A stretch of 64,000 nt of DNA from Eopsaltria australis (taxonomy: Eukaryota > Chordata > Aves > Passeriformes > Petroicidae): positions 124,001 through 188,000 of the forward strand of contig JAVTVJ010000016.1 of assembly GCA_034509425.1 (NCBI GenBank). Reading direction: 5' to 3'. Within the stretch, counting starts at the first letter, position 1, and each line of letters begins with the position of its first letter. Shown one piece after another: positions 34,508-46,800 of this stretch. Below the pieces are notes generated by a model that was not told the origin of the DNA, made no database searches, and was given only the letters and a program-made list of their open reading frames with translations. The translations under genes were made by a program, and so were the position numbers.

Positions 34508-36308
34508 AATTTATACTTGATGTTTGTCTTCAAATCCTGGGTTGTCATTAGCGTTGTCATGGATGTTGTCGCGACTCGACGAATTCGAGGATAATGAAGG
34601 TGGAGCCTTGCTTCGTGTCAGTGCTTGCATTATTCTTTGGTTCCAGGATGTTTTCTTCTGTATTTCTCCTTTTAATATGCTGTAGACTAACCAGATGACT
34701 AGGAACATAACTAATAAGATTATTAGATTTTCAATGATAGACTTAATCCATGAACTCACATTCCATCCCAACCCTTTGAAAACTTTATCTAACCAGCTTG
34801 TAGTCATGTCTTTTTGTTCATCTTGTGCCTCATGCTCTATTTGTTTTAACTGACTGATGTCATGTTCTACATCTGCAGTTACGTTTGGGATGTGGACGCA
34901 GCAATGATCAACTTGTTCTTTTAAAAATCCACACGCTCCATTTTCTTTCAGGAGTAACATATCTAAGGCCAATCAATTTTGTACGGTCATTTTGGTAGTA
35001 GCTTGTAATTGTATGTTTAGTTCCTTGAATCCTTCCCCGCTGACCCTTGCTAGCCTTTCTACTTGACCAGTAAGTCTGTACATCATTTCTCTGTTTCAGT
35101 AGTTTGCTACAGGGCCGAACAGAGATTCTAGAGCCCACCCAAGTTTTACTCCACTAGAGGGTTCTTGCCAAATTTCATTCTGGTTTTCATCATTTGAAAT
35201 CTCTCGTCGTGTTCTTATTTGCAAAAGTTCATGTTTTCCATGAAATGGGGACTTTTTCCAAATTGGGCATAAAGTAGGGAGACCTAAAGTAAATTCTCTT
35301 ACCTTTCCGTCGACAGGCAGATGGGTTGTCCAGGTACCATCACTTGCGGCCCAAACAAATTGTCCTGGGCTAGGGACTGAACTTTTACTCCATCCCACTA
35401 TTATCCTATGATTTACGTGGCCTTGTTTGTGTTTGATTCTTCTACAGGCACAACCAAGTTGCATGGCCACTGCCAATGCCGGCACCTGCTTTATCTCTAC
35501 ATCGTCAGACATGCAATCATAAGTTTTGTTACATGCCCACCAACTTACTTTATCTGCCCGCGTTCTGCTACTAGTGGCAACATTCATGACCGCCAGGTCA
35601 GTGTCATTTTCGGGGCCTTCCCATTTTAGACACCAAGGGGTGCTGGCCATATACTGGAATTTTTGAAGTATACTCATGGACCATGCACTGTCCCAGGGTT
35701 CCATCTGATCTTTCTTATCTTTTGCTCCACATTTCCATACAAGGGTGGTCTCTCTGACATTTTCCTTAACCTTTTTATAGTGTGGTAAAAAGCATTGCCA
35801 TTCTGTAGTCTTGATCTTCAACCCACCACTCTATGATTTGTCCTACCTTTCCATGACTTAAAAGACAGTCCTGTTTCTTCAAAGGCCTCATCCACTCCCC
35901 AACTACCTTCCAAATGTCTTTGATTACCTGCCTGGACTCGGGTACCTGTTCACATGCAATTGTTTTATTGTCTGGTATTTTGGGCAATTTTGACGTTATG
36001 ATTCCCCAGTTTATGGGGTCTCCTGCTGCTTTTGGTATTGGCAGACAGGCAGTTATTCTACTGGTGTTTTGCATTTTGGCAAAGTCTTTGATTAGTCCAA
36101 TCATCAAATTTTCAGCTTGGTTTGCACTGGGGCCTTTTATCACTTGTGCTTTTGCCTGCACCTCTCTCTTCATTCTAAAATGAAGAGTGGTTAGTTGATT
36201 TTCCTGCATTCCATATCCCAAAGCAAGATCAATCCCAACTGGTAACATTAATGTCCCTAAAATGAGCATTGGCACAAGTACTAAAACCATTTTCAAACAT
36301 TTAAACAC
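34508..36308 (-). pseudogene. env: GAM-2 env (frameshifted)
   Basis: Envelope region overlapping the end of pol. The first reading (36308-35775) starts with an ATG and a hydrophobic leader of about 30 residues. A frameshift near 35800 leads to the surface-subunit reading (35821-35096), which is Cys- and sequon-rich and ends near a dibasic RTRR site. Further shifts around 35100-34970 precede the transmembrane subunit (34972-34511), with a Cys-rich loop (ACGF and DHCC), a coiled-coil-like stretch, a hydrophobic anchor (about 34665-34735) and a cytoplasmic tail ending at 34511. At least three frame breaks; no intact product. Confidence 0.82.
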
Positions 36309-37531
36309 GTCTTATCTGCAGTTTCATTGGTCCCACAGGTTGCACAGTCCACAGACTAGGGTAGACTTTCTTTACTCGTGTGTAATGTATCCAAGGATCC
36401 ACTCCAGCTACCTTGACTGCTGTAAAAGTGGTCAGCAGCACTTGATTGGGTCCAGTCCACCTTTCTTTCAACGGTTCTTCGTTCCAAGTTTTGATGTACA
36501 CTTCGTATCCTGGAAGAATGTCGTGAACTGGATTCTCGAGAGTCAGCGGCCTATTCCACACGAGGGCGCTCCGAAGCCGAGCTAAAGTTTTCCCAAGAGA
36601 TAAAACATAGTTATACACATCTTGTTTCCCAGTGATATGGATGTTTGGGTTGGGCTCAGGAGATTCATATGGTTTCCCATATAATATCTCGTAAGGGCTA
36701 ACAGACATTCTGCTTCTTGGTTTTACCCGAATTCTCAGAAGTGCTATTGGTAAAGCTTGTGGCCACTGCAATTTGGCTTCCTGACATATTTTACTGATCT
36801 GTCTCTTTAGTGTCTGATTCATTCTCTCTACCTGTCTACTTGATTGTGGTCTCCATGGTGTGTGGAGGTCCCAAGTTATTCCCAGTAGCCTGCTCACTTC
36901 TCTTACCACGGTAGCTACAAAATGTGGGCTCCTGTCTGAGGATATCCTAGAGGCACCCCAAACCTGGGAATGATCTCATGCAGTAGCCACTTTACTGTTT
37001 CTTTTGCTTGATTGGTGCGACAGGGAAGGGCTTCCGGCCATCCTGAAAATGTGTCAACCCCCACTAACGGATATTTGTACCCTCGAGTTTTTGGTAACTC
37101 TACAAAATCTACTTGCCAATAATCTCCTGGTTCTATCCCTACTCAAATTCTCCCTAACTGTGCCTGCCGTCTAGCCACTGGGTGCTTTCTCAAGGAAATT
37201 TTACATTTTGACATTATCAATTTTGCCATTGTTAACATTCGCTCTGAGATTACACTTTGTTTTAGCCATTTTACCAATGCCTCTGCTCCTCAGTGACACT
37301 TGTTATGTTTCATCTGTAGGACTTCTCTCATTATCAAGGGGGGTAGCACTATTTGCCCTTGTGTAGTTACATACCACCTTCCGAATTCTTCTGTGCATTT
37401 AGCAGATGTCCCAGTTTCTCATCTTCTCTTGAATATTTCGGTTCTGAAGGTAGATTGAATTGAGATACATTAAGTTTTGTGGGTATCAATGCCGTTGCTA
37501 TTTGCACCTTTCGAGCAACCTGTCGGGCTGT
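36301..37531 (-). pseudogene. pol: GAM-2 integrase (frameshifted)
   Basis: After the premature stop at 37532 the minus strand continues through the RNase H-integrase linker and the HHCC region in broken frames. The core follows with VDTFSGWPEALP near 37040, a frame break near 36945, SSDRSPHF, and from 36909 an open reading to 36301 with VERMNQTLK and the C-terminal HYTRVKK. It overlaps the env start by about 8 bp, as is common in gammaretroviruses. Confidence 0.85.
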
Positions 37532-39600
37532 TCAGTCTGCCTTTCGATTTCCCTCACAGATCTTGGTGTTTCCTGATTGGTGTGCTTTGCAGTGTATAAT
37601 TGCTACTTGTTCGGGTTTTTGTACCGCTTTTATCAATTGCAGAATTGCATCTTGATGTTTAATGTTTGTACCCTGGGAGGATAGCAACCCTCTCTCTTTC
37701 CACAGTGCCCCATGTACATGTACGACTCCAAAAGCATATTTGGAGTCAGTCCAAATGTTTACCTTTTTCCCTTCACTCAATTCTAGTGCTCTGGTTAAGG
37801 CCACTAGTTCTGCCCTCTGGGCAGATGTATTTGGTGGTAATGCTTTTGCTTCTACTACGATACTGATTGTTGTTACCGCATATCCAGCGTATCTGGTCCC
37901 ATTCTCCATGAAGCTGCTTCCGTCTGTGAATAACTCCCACTCTGGTTGCTCCAGTGGGACGTCTTTCAGGTCTTCTCTCGCTGAGTAGGTGTATTCTATT
38001 AGCTCTATGCAGTCATGCTCTAGTGGGCCTTCCTCAGCTGTAGTACCTAGGAACAAGGCTGGATTCAAAAGGTTAGTTGTCTTTAGTGTGACATCATCTT
38101 GCTCAGTCAGGATTACCTGGAATTTTATCATCCTACTCAGAGATAGCCAATGGCCCCCCTTTTGCTCTAAAACAGTGGTGACCATGTGTGGCACATAGAC
38201 ATCTATGTGTCTTCCCATTGTGAGCTTCCGGGCTTCTTGTATCAGTATTAGAGTGGCTGCAACTGCTCTCAGACATGCAGGCCACCCGGCACTTACATTG
38301 TCCAGCTGTTTGAAGAAATAGCCTACTGGCCTTTTCCAGCTTCCCAGACGTTGGGTCAGGACTCCCAGTGCCAGGCGTTGCCTTTCATGTACAAACAGTT
38401 GAAAGTCTTTGGACAAATCAGGTAATCCTAACACCGGAGCCATTGTCAATGCTTCTTTCAATTTCAGGAAGGCTTCTTTCTGTGCTTTGCCCCAGCTGAA
38501 CGGCTGCGTCTTCTGGGCTTCATACAGGGGTTTGGCAATGAGTCCATAGTCCATCATCCACAGGCGGCACCATCCTGCCATCCCCAGGAAGACTCGCAGC
38601 TCGTGGAGATTCCGGGGCTCTGGAATAGCACAAATAGCTTGGATACGGTTAGTACCTAATTTTCTTTGTCCTTGTGAAATTTCACATCCCGGGTAAATTA
38701 CAGTCTGTTGGGCAATTTGTGCTTTTCCCTTGGACACTTTGTATCCTCCCATGCCCAGTGAGTTTAGAATCTCAATTGTTACCTTTATACAGGTTGCCTT
38801 TTCTTCTGTTGCTATTAGTATGTCATCAACGTATTGCAGCAAGAGGTACTGATCTCTCGGTACTTGCCCTTGGTTGGTCCAGATCTCCAGCTCCTTTGCC
38901 AGTTGGTTCCCAAATATGGTGGGGGAGTTTTTATAACCCATTGGCAGACGAGTCCAAGCGAGCTGGGTCTTCTTTCCGTTTTCTGGATTTTCCCATTCAA
39001 AGGCAAACAGCTTCCTGCTTTCTTTGTCAAGGGGAATGCAGAAAAAGGCATCTTTTAAATCAATTACAGTAAACCACTTGTATATCTCCTTTACGGATGT
39101 TAACAATGTATAAGGATTGGCAACTACAGGATATATGTCTTTGGTTATTTCATTTATTGCTCTTAGATCCTGTACTAGCCTGTAATCCCCATTGGGTTTC
39201 TTCACCGGAAATATTGGTGTATTATATTCTGATTCACATTCTTCTAAGATCTGATATTTTAGAAATTTATCAATAGTCTTTGCTATTCCCTGCCGTGCCT
39301 CTGGTTTTATAGGGTATTGTTTGACTTGTACAGTTTTTGCTCCCTCTTTTAGCTCTACATGGCCTGGTTGTGCTAACTTAGATTTTCCGGGTATCTCTGT
39401 TTCCCATACTGAGGGGATTACTGTATCTTCTACTTCCTTAGGAATTGCTGGGACTGGTTTCTCTTTTATCATTAAAATTTTTCCCGTGTTTGACTCTGGT
39501 ATTTTCATTAACAATTCCCCATTCTCAAAAGTTATTACTGCATCAAGCTTTGCTAGTAAGTCCCTGCCCAAGAGGGGGATGGGCATTCAGGTACATACAA
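37532..39600 (-). pseudogene. pol: GAM-2 reverse transcriptase and RNase H (long open reading)
   Basis: The best-preserved coding stretch of the cluster: about 684 codons open from 39586 to 37532. RT motifs in order: VIDLKDAFF (about residue 173), LPMGYKNSPTIF, YVDDIL (about residue 253), then thumb and connection. RNase H follows with TDGSSF, AELVAL and TDSKYA acidic residues. It ends at a TGA after KAD, where related elements read on; an Arg codon to opal change is the likely lesion. It continues from protease across a frame break near 39580. Confidence 0.9.
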
Positions 39601-39849
39601 GAATTCATGAGTCAACACTTTGTTCCCAAAACACAGATCTAGGGGTTGCAAGAATGGCTGATTCTCCTTCTTCCCTGTGGCTCCAACTATCGTGGTAGAT
39701 TTGTTCCCAATTCGCCCTTCTAAATCGTTTAAAACTGAGTGCGTAGCTCCTGTGTCAACTAAAAATTTTACAGCTTTTTCTCCTAACTGCAGAGTCACTA
39801 AAGGTTCTTGCGATATAGCCTGTCCTGTTCCAGAACAGAATACCATCAC
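39553..39849 (-). pseudogene. pro: GAM-2 protease
   Basis: Reading with the aspartic-protease active site FLVDTGATHSVL and the flap-like IVGATGK, plus HEFLYVPECP. It lies directly after the nucleocapsid in the order expected for gag-pro-pol. A frame break near 39575 separates it from the MPIPLLGRDLL start of the RT reading. Confidence 0.87.
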
Positions 39850-40130
39850 CTTGGCGACCTCTTCCTGCTGGAACTGATTCTGGTCAATCCGGTTTGGACA
39901 CTCGTGCTTCCAATGCCCGGGGAGATGGCAATAAGCACATTCATTAAATGTGATTGGCCTCCCGCGACCCCTTCCAAACCCGCCTTTCCCCGCTCCTCTG
40001 CCTCGGCCCCCCTGGTACCTCCCCTTGAATTCCCTTGTAACACTGCCAAAAGCTGCCCCTGCTTTTTATTAATTTCCTTGTCCCTGTTATTATAAACTTT
40101 CCAAGCCACCTCAAGTAGTTTTTTCAGATT
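39850..40130 (-). pseudogene. gag: GAM-2 nucleocapsid with one zinc knuckle
   Basis: A basic Arg/Gly-rich stretch precedes a single CAYCHLPGHWKHEC zinc knuckle (CX2CX4HX4C, all four ligands present) near 39900-39945. A single knuckle is typical of gammaretroviral NC. A frame break lies between the basic stretch (read at 40109-39960) and the knuckle. Confidence 0.83.
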
Positions 40131-41000
40131 TCCCCTTCCAGTTTCTGTAACTTCTTTCTAATATCATCCTGTGATTGACCAAGAAAGATAAAAGCAAGTT
40201 GAACTTGGCTTGATCTGTGTCTATTTGAAGGTCAGTGTATTTCCTGGCCGCCTCTTTGAGTCTCTCTAAAAATGCAGTGGAGGATTCCTCTTTCTCTGCC
40301 TTATTTCATAAAACTTTTCCCAATTCATAGTTTTAGGTATAGCATTTTGAATTCCTATCCGAACCCACTCTTGATATCTCTTTAGCCTCATCACGTCTAC
40401 TCCAGATGGGTCGTTAGGGTCCCACAATGGATCTTCGGTGGGAAAATTATAATCTAGAGTTCCTGTCACTAGTCCCTGACGGATATCTTCCCTTGCCCGG
40501 TCCTTAGCTGCTCTAAGCACCATCTCCTTCTCAGTAGAGTCCATTAAAGTATCTAATATCACTTGGATATCATCCCAGTCTGGATTCTGAGTTTTCATAA
40601 TCATTTTCACCACCCTGGCTACCTTATCAGGATTCTCCCTATAGGTTCCGGCTGATTCTTTCCATATTACTAGGTCACCGGGAGAGAATGGTACTTTTAC
40701 AAAAACTGGTCCTTCCACCCCCACCCCCTGTCTTAAAGGAGCAATTACAGTTTTCTTATGTTTGTCTGCTCTCGACAAACCCCTCCCCATCCTGGGCCAA
40801 TTTGGAACTAATCTGGAGCATGTTCGGTGGGCTATTGGTCCATCCTCATCACTTTCACTGCTATCAACCCCTTCCGCACCCCCTCCCCCATGCGTCCGTA
40901 TTATAACTAAACTTTGGTTGTTTCTGGGTAAAAGGTGGTAAAGGGGTGTCATGGACAGGCGTAGGTGGAAGGGCAGGATATCCTTGGGGCTCATGGGGAG
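40131..41000 (-). pseudogene. gag: GAM-2 capsid region
   Basis: Capsid coding in at least two frames. The part read to 40266 has VPFSPGDLVIWKESAG and PDWDDIQVILDTLMDSTEKE, similar to gammaretroviral CA. The C-terminal major homology region lies after a frame break near 40290-40310. The matching capsid of GAM-1 is at 46481-47524. Confidence 0.78.
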
Positions 41001-41660
41001 GTGTAGGTGGGAAAGGGGTATCGGGTGTCGGTGGGAGAGGTGGGTATAGTGGTGGGTATTCATGGGCAGGTATAGATGGGGAAGGGGGGTGTCTGTGAGG
41101 AGGAGGGGTAAGTGGGTCAGTTTCAGTAGAAGGCGTAGGTGGATTAGGTGTAATGGGGCCAGATGAAGTAGGGTTAGGTCCCTTTGATATTGTGGGGGCT
41201 ACCAACAAGTCACCCTCCATGTCATCTTTCCGAGATAAACTTTCATTCACTGCCAGATGTTCTATACAACATTTACCCTGAACACATGCCACACATTTAT
41301 CATTGTTAAGTACTGTAGTAATCATTAAGCCTCCCTCCGCCAGCCACTCCGGTTCTTCCCGTAAATAGAAAAAAAGATCAACATAAGGCATTTCATCCAA
41401 TTTTCCCTCCTGCTTACAAAACAGCAATAAGTGAGAAATCAAGTCAGATTGCAAAGTCCCATTTTCCAGCCACCTCTTCCCATTTTGCAGAGCATATTTC
41501 GGCCACTGAATGTTACAATAATCAATCAGCTTATCCTTACGTAATGCTTGACCAAAATTACCTTGTTTCCAATGTGCCAACAAGCACCCCAAAGGAGAAG
41601 TGCGTGGTATGGAGGCATTGCCACCCAAAATCCCTTTTAGCTTCTCCATATTACTACTAC
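40864..41660 (-). pseudogene. gag: GAM-2 matrix and proline-rich p12-like region
   Basis: Matrix-like N-terminus containing PLGCLLAHWKQ and a domain of about 130 residues, then a strongly Pro/Thr-rich region (p12-like) with PPLYPPLPPTP. The gammaretroviral start is normally Met-Gly; the homologous position here reads TTG-GGT (Leu-Gly, near 41616), eight codons into an ATG reading from about 41649, so the myristoylation start seems lost. A frameshift near 40900 separates it from capsid. Confidence 0.75.
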
Positions 41661-41947
41661 AAAAATCCCCACTGCCGACCCTGCAATACTTTCGCAATTG
41701 TCTTACGGACAGCGCCTAGGCGTTAACCAGGAATTCCTTAGCCCAACCAATCGTAGCTTTCGCTGCGTCTTACAGGCAGGCACCCAGACCAGAATTAAAA
41801 GCACCTTACCTTTCCAGGGGACGTTGTGAGCGGCGGAGGGTCGTGGCGCCAATGAGCTCCCCGAAAATCCCTCGGTGCCGGCCAGAGCATGATCAGTTCG
41901 TGGGGTCCTCAGCAGCGCTCACAGGGTCCCAGCTGGGCTCGCGAAAA
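41661..41947 (-). other. GAM-2 leader with a degenerate primer-binding site
   Basis: Between the 5' LTR and gag. Just after the LTR the minus strand reads TTCGCGAGCCCAGCTGGGAC, which lines up with the PBSs of GAM-1 (TGGTGACCCAGGTGGGAC) and GAM-3 (TGGCACACCCAGAAGGGA) but has lost the initial TGG. The tRNA identity is not assigned. Confidence 0.55.
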
Positions 41948-42870
41948 TGCTAGTGTAGAAACACATAATCACAGAATGATTATATGCAGGTGCTTTTATT
42001 GAAGGGTCCTGGGAGGCCGGGGTTCATACCCAAAGCAAGCTCCAACATGGATTCTGTTGGAGAATAACCATCTCCGGCTGCACAGACATAAAGTATAAGT
42101 GAGCAATGCAGGCCCCTTAGATGAGAGCTAGGCCTCTGCTCAAGGTTACTTGTAAGACAGCTGTGGGAAAGAGAGACACGAAAGCAAAAAACAAGCTGCA
42201 AGTGTCTAAAGATTAACTTGGCAGAAGAAACTGTTGCTGTTGTTGCCTTCTGATATCAGCTTGGTGTTTTAATTAGAATAGAGAAAAGTCCTGTGTGAAA
42301 GTTCTGTATGAGAATAAACCCTGTGTGTATAGTAGTAGGAAAACTTATCACGTAGTTTTATTTTGAGCACGCTGTAAAGTATAAGTATGCTCACTGTCTG
42401 ACAATAAACGAGCTTGACTTATCACTCACATTGAGTCGACGTCTTGCTCCTCTTGCCCTCCGACAGGATTGGAAAATTGACACATTTTATACTTGTTCTT
42501 TACATAACCATCATATGGTCATCAGTTAATCGTTAACTCAACATTGCTCTATTGGATATATTGTATTCACTCAAGCATGAGTTTCAGCTTCGATACTGTT
42601 TCTATTGCATATATTGTCTTTACCCAAGCATAAGTTTCAGCCCTCCTTTCCTATTACCCCTCTAACATTTCTCATGATTGTTGCGATTGAATTATTATTC
42701 TTGCTTATATTTACTAAGCAATCATTTAATTAATCTTGTTATAAGCAATCATCACAGGAAAGCACGCAGGTGCGGGTTATCATGACTACAACAAAAACAA
42801 CACTCTCTCCCTTAAGGCCAACCTACTAAACTACCACAACTCCAAAATAATTTTGACCCCTATGTTATCA
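41948..42870 (-). repeat. GAM-2 5' LTR (interrupted)
   Basis: The 506-bp LTR matching 33932-34437, split by a 411-bp solo LTR and its 6-bp target duplication. Confidence 0.9.
42055..42465 (+). mobile_element. Solo LTR K nested in the GAM-2 5' LTR
   Basis: 411-bp LTR from TGTTGGAGAATAACC to CCTCCGACA, related to the solo LTR at 21495-21875. The TSD is GGATTC / GGATTG (42049-42054 and 42466-42471), 6 bp with one mismatch. GTATAAG near 42381 and AATAAACG near 42403 give plus orientation. It must be younger than GAM-2. Confidence 0.87.
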
Positions 42871-44633
42871 AAGGTGTCAACCAGTACTAGTATATACTTA
42901 GATCCCTCTTTGCATGGCATCTCAGCAAAATCTATCTGCCAATAATCTCGCGGGAGATATCCTGCTTTTGTCACCCCTAACACAATTCGTTTGCTCATGT
43001 CAGAGTTGTTTTTACGACAGGTAACGCACTTGCTGGTTATAGATTGTACAATATTCATCATCCCTCTCCATATCACTGCCTTTCCAAGATGTTTTAAAAG
43101 ATTTTCTGTTCCCCAGTGAGTACTTTCATGTTCTCGCTGGGCTATTTCTCGAAGGAGGAAGGGTGGAACCACAACCTGTCCTGTTGAGGTAACGGCCCAC
43201 CCCCCTTCTTTGATCTCAGCTTTAAGGTGTTTAATTAATTTGTGATCCCCCTGATCATATTTTGGGGTAAACTCTGACAAATCTATTTCTTTCTGTGGTA
43301 TCACTGCAAAAATGCCTTTTTCTGCAACCCCTCTTGCTGCTTCATCAGCAAAGCGATTTCTCAATTCAGGGGCTTTCTTCCCTTTTTGATGACCTCGGCA
43401 ATGCATGATAGCTACCTCCGCTGGCTTCCAAATACTCTGCAGAAGTGCAAGAATCTGTTCAGCATGCTTAACCTCATTACCTTGTGCAGTCAGCAGGCCA
43501 CGTTCTTTCCAGATAGCTCCATGGGCATGAATAACACTGAAGGCATATTTGGAATCAGTCCAGATGTTTACCTTCTTTCCCTCACTCAGCTCTAGAGCCC
43601 TTGTTAGTGCAATGAGTTCAGCTTTCTGTGATGATACATCTGGAGGCAAGGCTTTTGTCTCTATGACTTTATCTGTGGTGGTTACAGCATAGCCTGTCAT
43701 TCTCTTACCATTTCTCATGAAGCTGCTTCCATCGGTATAGAACTGCCAGTCTGGGCTGTTCAGGGGGAATGTCCTTCAGGTCTGGTCTGCTGGAATAAGT
43801 CTTCTCTATTGTCTGTAGACAATGATGTTCAGGCATGCTGTCAAGTAATGTGGATGACAAAAACATTGCAGGGTTTACCACAGATGTTGTTTTCAGAGTA
43901 ACATCATCCTGTTCCAGCAACACAGACTGATAATTCAGCATTCTGCTAGGGGATAACCAGTGATCCTCCTTTTGTTCCAGCACAGTTATTACTGCATGGG
44001 GTGCATACACGACAATGTGCTGTCCAAGGGTGAATTTACGGGCCTCCTGTATTAGAAGGACAGTTGCTGCCACAGCTTTCAGGCATCCAGGCCACCCTTG
44101 ACCAACACTGTCTAGCTGTTTTGAAAAGTAGGCTACAGCTCTTCGCTGGTCCCCAAGGTGCTGTGCTAGTACTCCCAGAGCAACATTCAGTTGCTCATAT
44201 GAAAAAAGTTCAAAAGGCTTAGTCAAATCCAGCAACCCCAAGGCTAGGGCTGACATTAGAGAACGTTTCAACTGTTTGAAGGCAGCCCTTGCACTTTCTG
44301 TCCACATGATTGTTCCCTTTTCGGCTGCCTTAAGGACCTCATACAGAGGTTTTACCAGCAGTCCATAGTTTGATATCCATAGGCGACACCAACCTACCAT
44401 TCCCAGGAAGGCTTGCATTTCTCTCACAGTGTGGGGCTCTGGAAGGCGACAGATGGCTTCCTTCCGCTCTTTGCTGAGTTGTCGGTGTCCACGGAAAATC
44501 TCCAGCCCCAGGTAAACTACTGTTTCCCTGGCAATCTGGGCCTTCTTTCTCGAGACTTGATAACCACTCTTGCCCAAAATGTTAAATAGACTCACGGTTA
44601 GCTGGATACACTCATCTCGTGTTCTGGTTGCTA
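42871..44633 (-). pseudogene. pol: GAM-1 RT (end), RNase H and integrase N-terminus
   Basis: Minus-strand reading in pieces. From about 44660 it has YVDDIL, then the RT connection with GMVGWCRLW, and LAQHLGDQRRAVAYF. RNase H follows after a frame break near 43715 (GYAVTTTDKV, AELIALTRALELSEG, TDSKYAF). The integrase zinc-binding region (HESTHWG with CVTC) and the first catalytic Asp (WQIDFAEM) come next. The reading is cut at the AAGG of the GAM-2 insertion (42871-42874) and resumes at 33931. It is close to GAM-2 in sequence but clearly a different lineage. Confidence 0.88.
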
Positions 44634-45660
44634 CTAGGATGTCATCAACATACTGAAGAAGTAGTCCTCCTGGCTCCTGTTTCCTCCAGTCCTCCAGTCC
44701 TCCAGTTCCTTTGCCAGCTGGTTTCCAAATAGGGTTGGGCTATTTTTGTAACCTTGTGGTAAGACTGTCCAGGTGAGCTGGGTCTTCCTCCCTGTTTCAG
44801 GATTTTCCCACTCACAAGCAAAGATTTCTTGGCTATCCTTGTGCACAGGAATGCAGAAAAAGGCATCTTTGAGATCTAAAACAGTGAACCACCCTAATTC
44901 ATCTGTTAGTGTAGTCAAAAGTGTGTAAGGATTGGCTACAACTGGATGTATGTCCTCTGTTATTTTGTTAATCTCCCTTAGATCCTGCACTAATCGATAA
45001 CTCTTACCATCTGCTTTTTTCACTGGTATAATTGGGGTGTTATACTTGGATTCACATTCTACTAGCAACCCAAATTTGAGAAACTTCTCAATTATAGGTG
45101 CTAGTCCCTTACGGCCTGCTAATTTCAAAGGGTATTGTTTTTGCCTTACCGGTGTAGCTCCTGCTTTGAGTGTAATACTTACAGGTTCAGCTCTTTTGGA
45201 TCTCCCAGGGATATCATTGGCCCATACTATAGGACTGACAGCATCTTCTATTTCTTTGGGAATTCCTCCATGGCATTCCTGTATAAGAATAGCTGCTGCT
45301 TCTACAAATTTAGATTCAGGAATTATAACTTTCATCCCCCCGTCTTTGGAGAATTTAATTTCTGCCTCTAATTTCTCTAATAAATCTCTGCCCAATAATG
45401 GCATTGGTGAATTTGGTATATACAGGAACTGGTGTGTCACCCAGTATTTTCCCAATTTGAATTTTAAAGGTTGGAAAAAAGGCCTTGTTTCACTTACCCT
45501 GGTACCTCCAACCACATCCACAGTCTCTTGACTCAGTTTACCTTTTAAAGTATTTAATATAGAATAGGTTGCCCCTGTGTCAACCAGAAATTCAACATCC
45601 TCATTTCCCAGCTTAACTATAACTGAAGGCTCCGCTGGGAGAGATGCCTTCGGTCCCCAT
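44634..45660 (-). pseudogene. pro-pol: GAM-1 protease and RT N-terminal part
   Basis: The protease active site EFLVDTGATYSIL lies near 45570-45600. From 45521 an open reading runs through PMPLLGRDLLEKL and RT fingers and palm (TVLDLKDAFFCIP, VLPQGYKNSPTLFG). The frame is lost near 44690, in a short tandem duplication (repeats of CCTCCAGT), just before the YVDD box. No product. Confidence 0.87.
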
Positions 45661-45842
45661 CAATCATCATGTACAGCTAGTTCCGGAGTTGGGGGTGTCC
45701 TTTTCATTTGTGCTGGACACTCATTTTTCCAGCGTCCCTTCTGCTTACAAATGGCACATTGGTTCTCAGCTAGAGGAAAACGGGGTCCCCTCTTTGGTGA
45801 GTTGGATGACTTTCCCTTATCGTGGTTTTTCTTATGGTGAGG
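45661..45842 (-). pseudogene. gag: GAM-1 nucleocapsid with a damaged zinc knuckle
   Basis: A basic Lys/Ser-rich stretch followed by CAICKQKGRWKNEC. The spacing is that of a CX2CX4HX4C knuckle, but Arg stands where the His ligand belongs. It is cut on the right by the solo LTR at 45843. Confidence 0.75.
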
Positions 45843-46480
45843 TGTCAGAGACTGTGCGGAAATCCCTCATCTGCCTCACGATCATCTACAGAAACAGAGA
45901 CTGAAAACCAAAAGACCCCAAAGGGGAAAGAGGACTTTTGCACAATGAAGTCCAGCCAGATCCTGGTGGGATGCCTGCCAGGTGCAGAGGTATACACATG
46001 CCTGTGAGACCATGTCGCTCTTGCTACCAGGGCAAAAAGGACTGCGCAGGAACGATCTGCTGTGTGCACCTGCACCTGTACCCCAAAACAATGGGCCTTA
46101 CTCCCCCACCTCCTGGCCATTTGCCCCTCGCCTCTGGAAGGATTGCCTCATCTCTTGGTTACCTGCCCCTCGCTTTCGAAAAGACTATAAAGAGACTCTC
46201 TGAAAATACCCCTATGAGATCTCCCCACGGACGAGACGGGATCCATCAGCTCCAGACTACGAGGACTTCATCGTGCTGTGGTAGCTATAACCCCCCTTTC
46301 TCTCCCTCCTTCTCAATCCTTTATCTCCTTCTCTCCTCTATCACATAATCGTTTTGTTGGCACTCAATAAAAGTGCTTTTGATTTTGATTGAAACAAAAA
46401 TACTTGTCCCTGTTTCTTTTCACTCTGAGATTCGGGTAACGAACCATCACGACTCCCGCTTGTGTTAGCGGATCGTGACA
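45843..46480 (+). mobile_element. Solo LTR I in GAM-1 gag
   Basis: 638-bp LTR from TGTCAGAGACTG to GATCGTGACA, plus orientation (TATAAAG near 46186, AATAAAAG near 46366, long U5). The flanking 5-mers TGAGG (45838-45842) and TGGGG (46481-46485) differ at one base. It separates the nucleocapsid and capsid coding of GAM-1. Confidence 0.82.
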
Positions 46481-46800
46481 TGGGGCTTATTCTGTTTGTC
46501 CTTTTCTACTGAATCCCTGTTCTGATATACCTTCCAGGCTACTTCCAACATTTTACTTATATCCTGTAACCCCTCCATCTTTTGCAGTTTTTTCCTTATG
46601 TCATCTACAGACTGGCCCATAAAAATGTAGGCCAGCTGGAACTTCTGATCAGGTGCATCAAGTTTCAGAGTTGTGTATTTCCGTGCAGCCTCTTTAAGCT
46701 TATTCAGAAACTCTGTAGGAGTCTCATTTGGACTTTGTTTGATCTCGTATAATTTAGAAAGATTCACTGCTTTAGGAATGCCACATCTCAACCCATAGAC
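46481..46800 (-). pseudogene. gag: GAM-1 capsid, C-terminal part
   Basis: Reads KLYEIKQSPNETPTEFLNKL and continues with the capsid C-terminal domain and VYQNRDSVEKDK into NC. The NETPTEFLNKLKEAARKY stretch is the major homology region. Separated from the N-terminal part by the solo LTR at 46801-47143. Confidence 0.82.

Larger units (their letters stand above)
33932..42870 (-). mobile_element. GAM-2: class I provirus nested in GAM-1 integrase
   Basis: Minus-strand provirus with two LTRs of the same length (506 bp each, once the nested solo LTR is subtracted from the right one) and a perfect 4-bp TSD AAGG (33928-33931 and 42871-42874). Joining the flanks restores the GAM-1 integrase reading, which proves the insertion order. 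Gag, pro, pol and env are all recognisable but carry frameshifts and stops. The LTRs differ at about 16 positions by eye (about 3%). Confidence 0.92.
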